From: Pueraria montana var. lobata
Taxonomy: Eukaryota > Streptophyta > Magnoliopsida > Fabales > Fabaceae
Length of the DNA stretch: 64,000 nt
Direction: 5' to 3'
NCBI GenBank assembly: GCA_026413185.1
Contig: CM048651.1
Coordinates: forward strand, 31,118,266 to 31,182,265
Below, in pieces: positions 1 to 10,456 of the stretch. The notes beneath the pieces are model-generated. The model did not search any database. It had not been told where the DNA came from and worked only from the letters and a program-made list of their open reading frames with translations. Numbering within the stretch: position 1 is the first letter of the stretch; each line of letters starts with the position of its first letter. A program made the translations under genes and the position numbers.

Positions 1-1939
1 TTTATATGCAATCCTAGGTTTTAAAGCATGAGAAAACTAATTTTGATGTCCATTACAGCCAATTCCAGCTCCATAATTACAGATCTTCAAAACAGATGCA
101 GAACAATGTAAAAATGGCTTTAAACTCAAAAAAAAAAATTCCGTTGCTATAGAAATCGGTTTTCAACAAAATTTATATGCAATCCTAGGTTTTAAAGCAT
201 GAGAAAGATAATTTTGAGGTCCATTAGAGCCAATTCCAGCTCCATAATTACAGAATTTCGAAACAGAGGAACAGTACCCAAAAATCCAAAATTTTACCAA
301 ACAAAATTTTTTCTAAAGATTCACAATCCATTTTTCAAACATCACACATATACACTTCTATATTTTAGGGCATAGAAAGACCATTTTTAGTGCCACAAAC
401 AGTCAAGGGCAGCCACACACTTGTCTCACAAAACAGAACAAGAATATTTAAATAAATGGCTCAAAACTTAAGAAATTCATAACAATGGCTCAAGTGCTAA
501 AAAATGACATACTTTAAATGTAATCCTAGGTTTTTGGACCCAAGGAACTCATTTTTTAGGTAAAAAATATCAAAAAGTGTACCCATTTTTCCAGACCATG
601 AAACAGTAGCAAAAATCACACTTTACATACATGGCACAAGTTCAAACTCATATATTTTGCAATCAAACTTAATCCATCATAAATAGGTTTCAACACAAAC
701 AATTTTAGGCTCAAAGAGAATAGAAAATCCCTCCCATACCTTGGTTTCCTAAGCTCAAGTGCTCAAAACAAAATTTCCAACCACCCAAAGCTAGAGCTTA
801 GTGAGCTCTACAACATATCAAGAATGCAAAGAAAAAGGAAGAGAGTTAGTGGAGGAAGAGTTAGAGAGAAGGGAAGAAAACATAGAGAGGGAATGAGACT
901 CTCACCAACAAGAGAGAATGAAATCTCTCTCTCTCCCTTGCTGTCTAGAACTGGCTGCTGTTGTGCTAGAAGGAGGGTCCCTTTTGACTTTTATAAGGGA
1001 CCCCAAAACCCTGAGGGTAGGTTCCCAAAAATAAAATAAAAAAGATTTTTCTACACCTAATTGTGTTGAGATGCTTAGCTGATCTGGGTTTTTTTTTGCT
1101 CTAAAATATTCTTAAAATATAGCCTTTAATTTTCTAAAGATAATGCCTTTGGAATCACTCAATTTGGACTTAAAATGAATTTTCTAAGTCCAAAATACTA
1201 AATAAATTGCTAAAATTAATAATTAATTCAATTCAATTATTTTGGATGAACTTAGGTCATTTTCATGCTTAATTATAATTATTAAAATTTTATCTAAGTC
1301 CAAAATAAATTTTCAAGCTCAAAAACACATAATTACGAAAATGCCATTAATGAGAATATTCCTTCCTTTGACCAGCTTTGACCATATTTGACTTTTGGTC
1401 AAATCATGGTTAAAACTTGATTTTATTAATTATCTTCATTTCATTAATGAAGATTTGACGTCTCACATTCATTTAGTTGCTAACTAGTGCTTTTTAGGCT
1501 TTAATTAAACAAATTGCGCTCAATTTTAATTAAACAAATTACACTTTATTTTGTTTAATTACCTTAGTTAAACTTTCTAAATCACCAATTACTTTAGAAC
1601 AATTAATTTTACTAACTAAAGTTATTCTAGACCCATTAGTAAGTTAATTATGCTCTTAAAGTCTAATTTTAGATTCTAGACACAAGTTCCACTTAATTAC
1701 AACAATGCCATTAATGAGTTGACCAAATTCCTTTCCATTGACTTTGACCAAAGTGAGTCTATCTTTGACTTTTCAAATTTTGGATTTCCCTCTGCTAATC
1801 ATGTAATGTCTCTACTTAATCCTTATCAAGTAATGCTTATTTTAATTATTTCTATTATTTTTCTTAATTACTTAATTAATCACTAATTAAGAGGTTAATT
1901 TCCTATTTAATCCTAAGCTCCAAAATTTGGGGTGCTACA
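1..1939. repeat. Right end of a gypsy-type LTR (truncated by window edge)
   Basis: Non-coding repeat DNA ending in ggggtgctaca at 1939, the usual end of legume Ty3/gypsy LTRs that start TGTAACACC or TGTAGCACC. Two copies of a phrase beginning tttatatgcaatcctaggtt (1 and 169) mark internal tandem duplication. The block resembles the LTR pieces at 25000-28300 and 48719-49299 in wording and order, for example the phrase ccattaatgagttgac near 1708 and its counterpart near 49210. It therefore looks like a second copy of that LTR family in the same orientation. The left end lies outside the window, so its TSD cannot be checked. Confidence 0.5.
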
Positions 1940-2830
1940 GGACTCCTATCCCAGTAAAAGGGATATCCTTCGAATAGTGATCGATTATCTAGATCAACTT
2001 TAATTTTAAAGAAATCATTTTTGAAGTTGTGGTAGGATTGTTCGTAAATGGAAAGCAAACCCCGACGATCAACATTGTTTAGGGAAAACCATCCACTTCG
2101 TTTGTTCACCTGAGTCTCAAAAAGTAGAAAATTTTTTCTAGTGTAGGAATTATATCTAACCCACTACATAAAAGCTAAAAGCCACAAACAAAAGCCAATA
2201 TGTTTGGGTGAAGCTGAGTGGGCGCAATGTTCAAAATCGATAAAACCCTATTTCAAATTCAGAGAAAGGAAATTTAACACCTATTTTTTCTAACAAAGTT
2301 TTGTAAAAAAATAAGTATGGTTGATCATCTCCAGAACGACCAACACATACTGGTTCTCCCTCAATTGCTGGTTTGCAAATAATAAAGTTGTCGTCACCGT
2401 TCACAGTAAGAACGTTGCTCTCCTTTATTCAATTAATGACTTCTTGGTTTGTTAATCGGGAGGTGCACCTAGTACATCCGGTCTTGCCAAAGAGTGCCCA
2501 CAAAATAGTTTGCGGCCATGATAGAGATTCTTTTTGCCTTTAACACTTGGACAACCCTACCCCTACCTTCCTTAAAAAAATGTAATCTAAGGACAAAACC
2601 AAATGGAGCTGAAGAAAAAGGGGGATATGAGGGTGTACCTTCTTGTTCGAGGGAGACATGAGTGCCAATCTTTCCACTTCTGACACGGCATTTTCTTCTT
2701 CTCCGGTGAACTTCCAGTGCGGCAACTTAAACTCCGGCACGGTGGAATCTGGGGTGCTAACCTTTTTCTGGTAGATGGAGGATTTGGTTATGTTTGGGAG
2801 AATGGTGTGAGTGGTCCACAAAAGGGCCAT
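1940..2830 (-). pseudogene. Broken gypsy-type 'Transposase_28-like' gag protein gene
   Basis: Minus-strand reading gives pieces such as GDDQPYLFFYKTLLEKIGVK, PFSEFEIGFYRF and, nearer the left edge, GWFSLNNVDRRGLLSIYEQS followed by FKNDFFKIKV. I recognise this layout from the plant 'putative gypsy type transposon' domain. The pieces are in different frames and separated by stops. At 1940 the reading stops where the LTR begins, so the LTR insertion cut the gene. A minus-strand TATA-like box (tataaata, 2835-2842) lies above a possible start at 2656. The N-terminal part is not recognisable. An intron-bearing gene relic is possible. Confidence 0.45.
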
Positions 2831-3167
2831 ATCCTATTTATAGAAAGAGAAGAGGTATAAGGAAGGGTAATGACTCTTCAGTATGTGCGACTCTTTATGC
2901 GGCCCTGTAATCATTACAACTCTTCGCTCCCCTTGTTTGGTGTAAAAAACTCGCAAATGCGGATTTGCCACATGGCTATTGGTTTGGAGGTGCATTAAAT
3001 GAGTTGAGTAATGAAATGGCATTAATGGGAAAATCAAAACGGTGCGTTCACTTGAAACGACACATTGTTTTGTTATTATAGTGGTATAAATGATTCATTA
3101 ATAATACCCATAATTAGTCTGATCATGTCGGGTAGGATCTTTTTTTCGACTAAAATTAACTTTTACA

Positions 3168-3556
3168 TTTAGCCTTTTCGCACTTCGTACTTAAGGCTTG
3201 AGGGCTGTGTACCCTTTGGGTCTATAGGTCGGATCCTCGTTTAAACTCGGGGTCGGATTATTTATTGATATACCTCTTCCGACGTTAAACACAATTATGG
3301 TTCAAAGTGATCTTTAGCTTTTAGCCTCGTCGCACTTCGTACTTGAGGCTCAAGGGTTATGTATCATTCGGGTCTACGAGTTGGATCCTCGTTTAAACTC
3401 CGAGTCGGATTGGATCCTCGTTTAAACTCCGAGTCGGATTATTTACTGATATACGTCTCCTGACGTTAAACACAATTATGGTTCGAAGTGATCTTTAGCT
3501 TTTAGCCTATTCACACTTCGTACTTAAGGCTCGAGGGTTGTGTACCCTTCGATGCC
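3168..3556. repeat. Short tandem array, unit about 152 bp
   Basis: Units start with tttagcc at 3168, 3320 and 3501; the third is partial. The second unit is 29 bp longer because ttggatcctcgtttaaactc and its continuation are doubled (3381-3409 and 3410-3438). Each unit holds the phrases cacttcgtactt and acgttaaacacaattatgg. 2843-3167 and 3557-3829 hold no gene I can recognise. Confidence 0.85.
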
Positions 3557-4213
3557 GATCCTTATGCTGTCATATCCTGGGTTTATAAGAGATATGGGAC
3601 AACATTGTGGGGAATTTTAACTGACTTTAACTCAGAAGGATCGGAGGAGATCAAGGGGGAGGAGGATAAAATACCTTGACTGGGGTTTAGGTCGCATGTT
3701 AGACATACACACTTGAATGCTCTGGACTAGGTCGCCTCCATCTTAAAGGAAACCTATTGCTTTCGGTGGAAAATATATGTCCCTCTTTGGGGAGTTCATA
3801 CTTGTTTTCTCAATACATCTAAGAGCATTCACAATGGTGAACTACACCTTAAATTCCTAATTTACTTTTTTTTAGTCTCACATTATCACATCAACTTTAA
3901 AAAACTTTACCAACTTTTTTACTTTAACAATGAACTCACTAAGAACTTAAATTAGGTCTCACATGTTACCCACATGTTTATAATTTTATATTTATATATT
4001 TTTTCTTTAAAATAATAATTCATTTGTATTTTAATTTTGAAATAATAAATATGCAAAAAAAAAATATTCTTGAAGCAAAATTTTGTTTCACCAAAATTGA
4101 TAAATTAAAAATAAAGCAAATACATTATATTAATCTTTTATCACAATAAATTAAAAATTAAGAAAAATACATAACAATAAATAATTAAAATAAATTTTCA
4201 TTTTCATTTCCTC

Positions 4214-5072
4214 ATGCCCGAAACGTTTCCAAATGTGTTCCACCAACTTTACTTGAAGTTGCTGATGAATTTACTTTTGACGAAGAAGTGCTCTCCTTTG
4301 TAGACATGTTGAAAAATCGGAATGAGGACTATTAGATATTTCAGTGGTTGACATGTCATTGTCTAGATGATCATAAGAATAATCAAAATTACCATCACAT
4401 GTGTGCCATTTGTCCTCAACAATCATATTATGCATATGATGCATGCATATATTATATCATTCATTGTATCCATATGCCAAGCATGTACGTATCGGGCCAC
4501 ATATAATTGCGAATTGACATTGGAGCACTCCAAAAGCCCACTCGACATCCTTTCTAGCTAATTCTTGTCGTTGGGTGAATAATTTTCTCTTTATTCCTCG
4601 CGACAGTGGGATAGTCTTGACAAACGTAACCCACTCAGGATATATTCCGCCAAAAAATGCATGCCAAATCAACAAGTCCTGTGATGCAACTGCTTCAAGC
4701 ATTATTGTGGGTTTAGCATGATCACCTCGGGAAAATTGACCTTTCCAAGCTACAAGACAATTTTTTCATTCCCAGTACATACAATAAACTAAACCTAACA
4801 TACTTGGAAAGCCATGTGCCTCCCCCATTTGTAGTAGGTGTTGAATGTCGTTGTTAGGTCTCCTCAAGTACTTAACCCCAAATATTTGGTTCTAGTGTAG
4901 TACTTTCACCAATTCCAACATAGTCATCTACAATGTTAGCAAGCGATCCGTATGCCAATATACGAATAGTGACAGTGCATTTTTGCAATGGTGAAAGACC
5001 CATTCTGCCAATTGCATCGAACCTTGTATGGAAGTACTCATCATGATTGCCCAGGGCAATGATGAAAGACAC
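4214..5072 (-). pseudogene. Harbinger transposase (DDE_Tnp4 type) pseudogene
   Basis: Minus-strand pieces match the plant Harbinger transposase family in order: DEYFHTRFDAIGRMGLSPLQ then RILAYGSLANIVDDYVGIGE; near 4700 MLEAVASQDLLIWHAFFG; then RKDVEWAFGVLQCQFAIICG and MHNMIVEDKW near the C-terminus. In the family this protein is a DDE nuclease that cuts and pastes the element, usually with a separate Myb-like partner; no partner ORF is visible here. Frameshifts and stops near 4870, 4730 and 4457 break the frame, so it cannot be active. Position inside matching TIRs supports the call. Confidence 0.8.
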
Positions 5073-5545
5073 ATTCTGCCAATAGTGGTAGTGATGTGGT
5101 GACGACTATATGGTTTGATATGCAGTGCATGTAGGTTGCTGGGTTCATTGTTGGATTTGAGTCCCGTTAAAATAATTTCTTCTTTGTTAATTTTGGGTTT
5201 GGTTTCCAAATTCATTATTGATGTTGGGTTTTGTTTTCTGATTAATTGTTGATGTTGGGTTTCATTTTCAGATTCGTTGTTGATTTTGGGTTTGATTTTG
5301 GGATTTATTATTGATTTTGAGTTTTGGTTTTGTTTAATTTGTTATTCGTTCTTGATTTGTTTTTTTTTTCAAATCGTTGATAACTGTTATTTTTCCTCTT
5401 TTCTATGTTAATTTTTATAAATAATATTAAGTTTTTATTCACAAGAACTCATTCTTATAGAAGAACAATTCATCTACTTGGCAAACTTCTCCCCACACTC
5501 CAACAATCGAACCAGTAAAAGGTGGGTTCATCTATATAAGAATTG

Positions 5546-6344
5546 TTTTTTTTTTTTTATCAGCAAAACAATATCATTGATGAACACAGAACCGTTAGGT
5601 ACAAGCCATACCTATATGGTTTACATAATCTACAAGATAGTATAATTAAACAAATAGTTGTTTCCATTGGTTACGGAATATTAAATGTTATATGCATTTA
5701 ATATACTGTAACCACCGTAACAGAGTAGCACAAAAAGCCAAACGAGTATTAAGAGCAGGCACAGATTCCCACACATCTCCTTTTTCATTCACCAAGCCTT
5801 ATTTCCTCTATTTCAACCAGTAAACAGTCCTCAAATTAGTCCCTCACCAAATAATTTTAATGCATGCTCCTGGGTTTGCCAGGCACTGTGAGAATGAGTA
5901 ATCAAACTCATGATTTAAACCAGAAAGCCACGCCCATACATTGAACATTTCCTCTTGCCATAGGATATCTGAATCAACTTTCTTACTCCCTCCGTTCCAA
6001 ATTATATGACGTTTTAGAGAAAAAAATTTGTTCCAAAATAGATGTCGTTTTACAAAACCAATGCTGCATTAAATGTCTTTTTCCAGGACTACCCATAATT
6101 AATACTTAGTGGGAGTAGTGTACTATGAGTAATTAATTAGAGAGATAAAGGGTATATTAGGAAGTTACCTAATGTTTTCTAGGAAATTCAACAAATTAAT
6201 TGCATTTCTTAATACCTGTGCCAAAACCTTAAACGTCATATAATTTGGAACGGAGGGAGTATTATTGAAAATACACTGATTCCTTATCTTCCAAATTGTA
6301 CAGACAGCAACAGACCAGACAGTTTCCCACATATCAATTCTTAT
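5546..6344 (-). mobile_element. 5'-truncated LINE (L1 type), minus strand
   Basis: A T-run (5546-5560) is the poly(A) tail of a minus-strand insert. A perfect 13-bp TSD, tatataagaattg, flanks it at 5533-5545 and 6345-6357. Minus-strand reading near 6330 gives DMWETVWSVAVCTIWKIRNQ and near 5950 WQEEMFNVWAWL, typical of the C-terminal end of plant LINE ORF2. It is inserted in the Harbinger element and is itself cut by a Stowaway MITE. Confidence 0.85.
5986..6259. mobile_element. Stowaway-type MITE (Tc1/mariner)
   Basis: Both ends read CTCCCTCCGTTCCAAATTAT inward as inverted repeats, the canonical Stowaway terminus, and each is flanked by TA (5984-5985 and 6260-6261). It is 274 bp long with no coding capacity, and sits inside the LINE. 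Confidence 0.92.
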
Positions 6345-6387
6345 TATATAAGAATTGTGGGATAAATCACCAATAAAGATGCTCTAA

Positions 6388-7456
6388 CATTTCCCTAAAA
6401 TATAAATTAATGTTAGGGAAGTACATACTTTCGAAATCAAATTAGAACTGCAGGTGGTATAGTTATAATTGAATGGTTATAATTTTGTTATTATTTGATT
6501 ATCATAAAAAATATAAAGGCCAAGCTCCTCATCTACATCTATAGAAGATCGTTATTTAAACATACTAAAATCAGTCCAATTCCAATTGTTGAAGATTTAA
6601 ATAATTCACACAAAGTCTCATATTCAAATCAAATCTTATATACATTAGAAACTATATAAATTAACTTTGAATGGTTACAATATGACATGATGTACACATG
6701 TTACGACACCTTTGATTAATTGGGTGACTACGTGAGTTGCCTATAGTCAGAGAAAATGGAAGTAGAATTTTTTATTTTTATTTTACTTTTCAAACCTTAC
6801 AAAGTTAGATGTTTATAATTTTATTTTGCAGGTTGATTAATTTATTCCTATACTATAAATTAGAATACAATTTAAAAAAAGATACTCATTTTTTTCTATC
6901 TCCCAATTAAATATTTTTAATATTTTTCTTCTCTTTTTTTTTTTTTGAAGAGTATTTCAAACACAACCTCAATATATAGCTGAAAACTTTTCTCTTTTAA
7001 CTATTACGAACTACCTTCTTTTTATTTTTATCTCTTTTATTTTTATTTCTATATTAAGTTTTAATAATTTTTTAAAAAAATCAATAGTTAAAAATAACTT
7101 TATATCACAATTTAAAATTTTCATTATAAATATAAAACATAATTCATATCTTCAAAATATTTATTTATTATAAATTAAATTATAATATAATTTATATATT
7201 AAAAAATATTTATATTATAAATTTTAATTATATAAAAATAAATATTTATCCAGCACAATGCAAATTTTAAAATACTAGTTTTAATTAAGATATTATTTTA
7301 TGAATTTTTAATTAAGATATATTTTTATAAAAATACCAAAGGAAGTCATTATTTTATTTTTCAAAAGGTAGGGATTATTAAGTCACCAATTTTCAGTACC
7401 TCTACTCTTTTACGGTCTGAATTAAAGCATTTCTTGAATGTTGAATAATATATTTA
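6388..7456. other. AT-rich spacer without recognisable gene
   Basis: Low-complexity A/T sequence with homopolymer runs. No coding pattern, RNA gene or terminal repeat was seen on either strand. Confidence 0.6.
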
Positions 7457-8050
7457 TCTATAAGAAAAGAGAACCTTCAAGGGACACATGTCACTCTCAT
7501 TAAATTTTTTACTTCCAAAACTTCTCTTTCTTTCTAACTTTTTCTTTCTTTCTTTCTTTTTTATTTATTTATTTTTTATCTTTTTTTGTTTTTTTGTTTT
7601 TTTATTTTCTTTTTTTCTTTTCTATTATCTATATAAGAAAATTTGGTCATTGGTACTATTACTATTTTTGAACGTGTACTATTTTATACTTTTTAATAGA
7701 TTTATATCATTATATTATTAAATTTACTAACTATTAAGTTCTTTGATGTAGGTGTATATTTATCTATAAGATAAGAGAACCTTCAAGAGACACATGTCAC
7801 TCATTAAATTTTTTACTTCCAAAACTTCTCTTTCTGTCTTTCTTTTTTTTTTTTTTTTTTTTTTATCTTTTTTGTTTTTTTATTTTCTTTTTTTGTTGCT
7901 TTTTTTCTTTTCTATTATCTATATAAGAAAATTTGGTCTTTGATACTATTACTATTTCTGAGCGTGTACAATTTTATACTTTTTATAGATTTATATCATT
8001 ATATTATTAAATTTACCAACTATTAAGTTCTTTGATGTAGGTGTTTTCTA
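7457..8050 (+). repeat. Tandem duplication of the Helitron A 5' terminus
   Basis: The block from 7457 recurs from 7763: the same 5' end, the same gacacatgtcac box, a poly-T tract, the phrase ctattatctatataagaaaa, and the end ctttgatgtaggtgt. The poly-T tract differs in length between copies. Confidence 0.85.
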
Positions 8051-9159
8051 TCTCCTTAACATAGTCGTACAATATTAGCTAACAATAAAAAAATATTAGT
8101 TGTAATAAATACTTAAAAGAGTGATATTTTTATTCAAATATTTTAATAAGGATTTATAATAATATTATATGTCATAAGTATATTAATTTTTTTTACCAAA
8201 AGTATATTAAAATTGATATAGTATAAAATGAAAATAAATTTCAACATAAAATATTTAGTTAGTAGTAAAATTATATACTTTAAAGAAAAATAATAATATA
8301 ACATGATATGAGTAATTGTAGTAGTACATGAATTTAATAAACTTACTTTTTAATTTTAAAAAAATTATATAAAATATTTTTTTCATTTATTTCAATTATT
8401 AAAATATTATATATTTTGTATTATATAGTGAAAATTATCATACACCTAAATTTTATATTAATTTTATATAATATAAATATAAATATTCATGTAATTTTAA
8501 ATGAGTATAACATTTCAATATTAAATAAATATTAAATCATATAATATATATCATTATTAGTATATTTTAGAATAAAAATATATATTTATATTTAATAAGA
8601 AATTATTTAAATTAACTATAAAGCATTTTCATGTGACATATTCACTCTGATCGATTCTTTTGAATCTTCAATGCATTACTTTTTATAATTAAGTTTTATA
8701 ATTTCTTATTTATGTTCAATTTTAAATATTTTGAATTAATCTAGAAAAATAAAAATGTGTAAAAAATAGTTTACTCAATAAAGCCTTATTGAAATAAATT
8801 TACAATATTATTATCCAAATTTAAAACTAAGATAATTTTATATCATATCATTTATATTTAAAACATGTATAATTTTACTTTAAAATATAATTTTATTCTG
8901 TATCACATTAATTTTTTTATATTTTAAATATTAAAACAAAAAAGTTCTCGATATCACGGGAGAGAGACATTAATTTTGCTGTTTGTAAATATAAGTAAAT
9001 TTCTCCTATACTGTTCCAATGTTTAGTTTTGTCTCACCAAATAAAATATAAATATATGTTCTATTATTTATTTTTAAACAAATAATTATATATGTAAATC
9101 ATTTTAAAATATGTGTAAAGATGAGTACAACCCGAGCGAATGCACGGATAACTGGCTAG
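7457..9159 (+). mobile_element. Helitron A (non-autonomous)
   Basis: The proposed 5' end TCTATAAGAAAAGAG is preceded by A. The 3' end has an imperfect GC hairpin (cccgagc gaat gcacgga, about 9130-9147) followed by CTAG at 9156-9159 and then T. This A|TC...CTAG|T form with a subterminal hairpin is the Helitron signature. No Rep/helicase ORF is present. The first roughly 306 bp is repeated in tandem. Confidence 0.7.
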
Positions 9160-9835
9160 TTTCATCTAAAAAATGGGATAAAAGTTTGATGAAAGCTATA
9201 GTATTTTATTGAAAAGTGGCACACTTCGTATTTAAAAATTTCAGTGTACATCTTTTTCGATTATATATATAAAATAAAAATGAATAATAAAAACAACAAT
9301 AAAAATATAACAATAAATATGAATAATAATAAAAATGAAAATAATAATATTAAATAAGAATAATATTAATAATAAAATAATAATAATGATAATATTCTCT
9401 TTTTTTCTTCTTATCTACCAAACCATTTTAATTTAAATATTTCATCCATTTTATATTCTCTTTCATCTAAACCAAACAACCTTATTTTTCACTATCTTTT
9501 TATTCTCTTTTATCTCTTTTTATTTATTTTCATTCCACTCTACCAAACACAATGTTAGTGTCCAAATCCAATTCCTATGGATAAAAAGAAAATACCAAAC
9601 ATATTCTTAAAAAACTAAAAAAATTTCCCTGCAAGGAAAGAAATGACAGTTTCTTTCGAATTAAACCAGAACGTTTAGATTTTCTTTGCGGGAGCCGGGG
9701 GAGTTGAATTGACGTTATGGGTAAAACTTCAAATGTTAGTTAATGACTTAGAAATAGGTGAATATAATGTGTAGAACTCAACGTCTATTAAAGTAACATT
9801 GCAAGAATAGTACATTGATCAGCACCTGCATCAAG
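9160..9835. other. A/T-rich intergenic sequence downstream of ClpS1
   Basis: 9260-9400 is an imperfect A/AAT-rich microsatellite. 9400-9800 shows no coding or repeat structure I can name. Confidence 0.55.
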
Positions 9836-9948
9836 GGATATGCTAAAGTATCACTTTTAAAACCCATGATTTTAAAAGTCACAAAGGTCATGGGATATGC
9901 TAAAGTATCGCTTTTGAAACTCCATGATTTTAAAAATCACAAAGGTTG
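9836..9948. repeat. Tandem duplication, unit about 56 bp
   Basis: Two adjacent copies begin gggatatgctaaagtatc and continue through cttttraaac, catgattttaaaa and tcacaaaggt, with a few substitutions between them. Confidence 0.85.
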
Positions 9949-9987
9949 TGAATTATTTGGTTGAATCCTATAAATAACAGATTTAAA

Positions 9988-10215
9988 CCCTATTATTAGC
10001 AAGTAACATGACAGTGCTGTGTTATGAAAAAAAATAAAAATAAATAAATAACATGAGATGATCTAAATCTATATGTGATCTTATATGCTTTCCACATATA
10101 GATTTAGATCCTATTGTTAGCAAGTAACATACCAGTGCTGTGTTATGAAAAAAGAAAAGTAAAAAAGTACCATGAGAGGATCTAAATCTATATGTTTTCC
10201 ACATATATACCAATC
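9988..10215. repeat. Tandem duplication, unit about 115-120 bp
   Basis: Two copies share ttagcaagtaacat, cagtgctgtgttatgaaaaaa, gatctaaatctatatg and tttccacatata. They lie in the 3' flank of ClpS1. An additional inverted piece (atagatttagatc) sits between the copies. Confidence 0.8.
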
Positions 10216-10456
10216 ATTTCATCAGCCATTAGTTTTCATATGTTGTGCAATTCTTTATTCAAAATCACAACTATCACATGTCTTAATCATAGGTTCATTG
10301 ATCTTAATCATAAGGTCAAGTTTTACACAAGATGTCTTTTTTTTTCTTTTTTGGTTTCTCTAAGCCTTCAAGAGGGGACTTATGTACACCTGCTAATAGT
10401 TCCATCTCACCTTTCAATAGCATAAAAGCCAGTGAGATTCATAGTGAAACTTGTCA

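Larger units (their letters stand above)
3833..6384 (-). mobile_element. PIF/Harbinger DNA transposon, degenerate
   Basis: The ends are inverted: GAGCATTCACAATGGTGA at the left, and GAGCATCTTTATTGGTGA as the reverse complement of the right end. Direct taa repeats at 3830-3832 and 6385-6387 match the 3-bp target preference of PIF/Harbinger elements. The inside holds a relic of the matching transposase on the minus strand and a later LINE insertion with its own TSDs, which accounts for about 800 bp of the length. Confidence 0.8.

Noticed and set aside
824..1039. 71-codon Arg-rich frame
   Set aside because: Lies in purine-rich LTR sequence with no coding signature.
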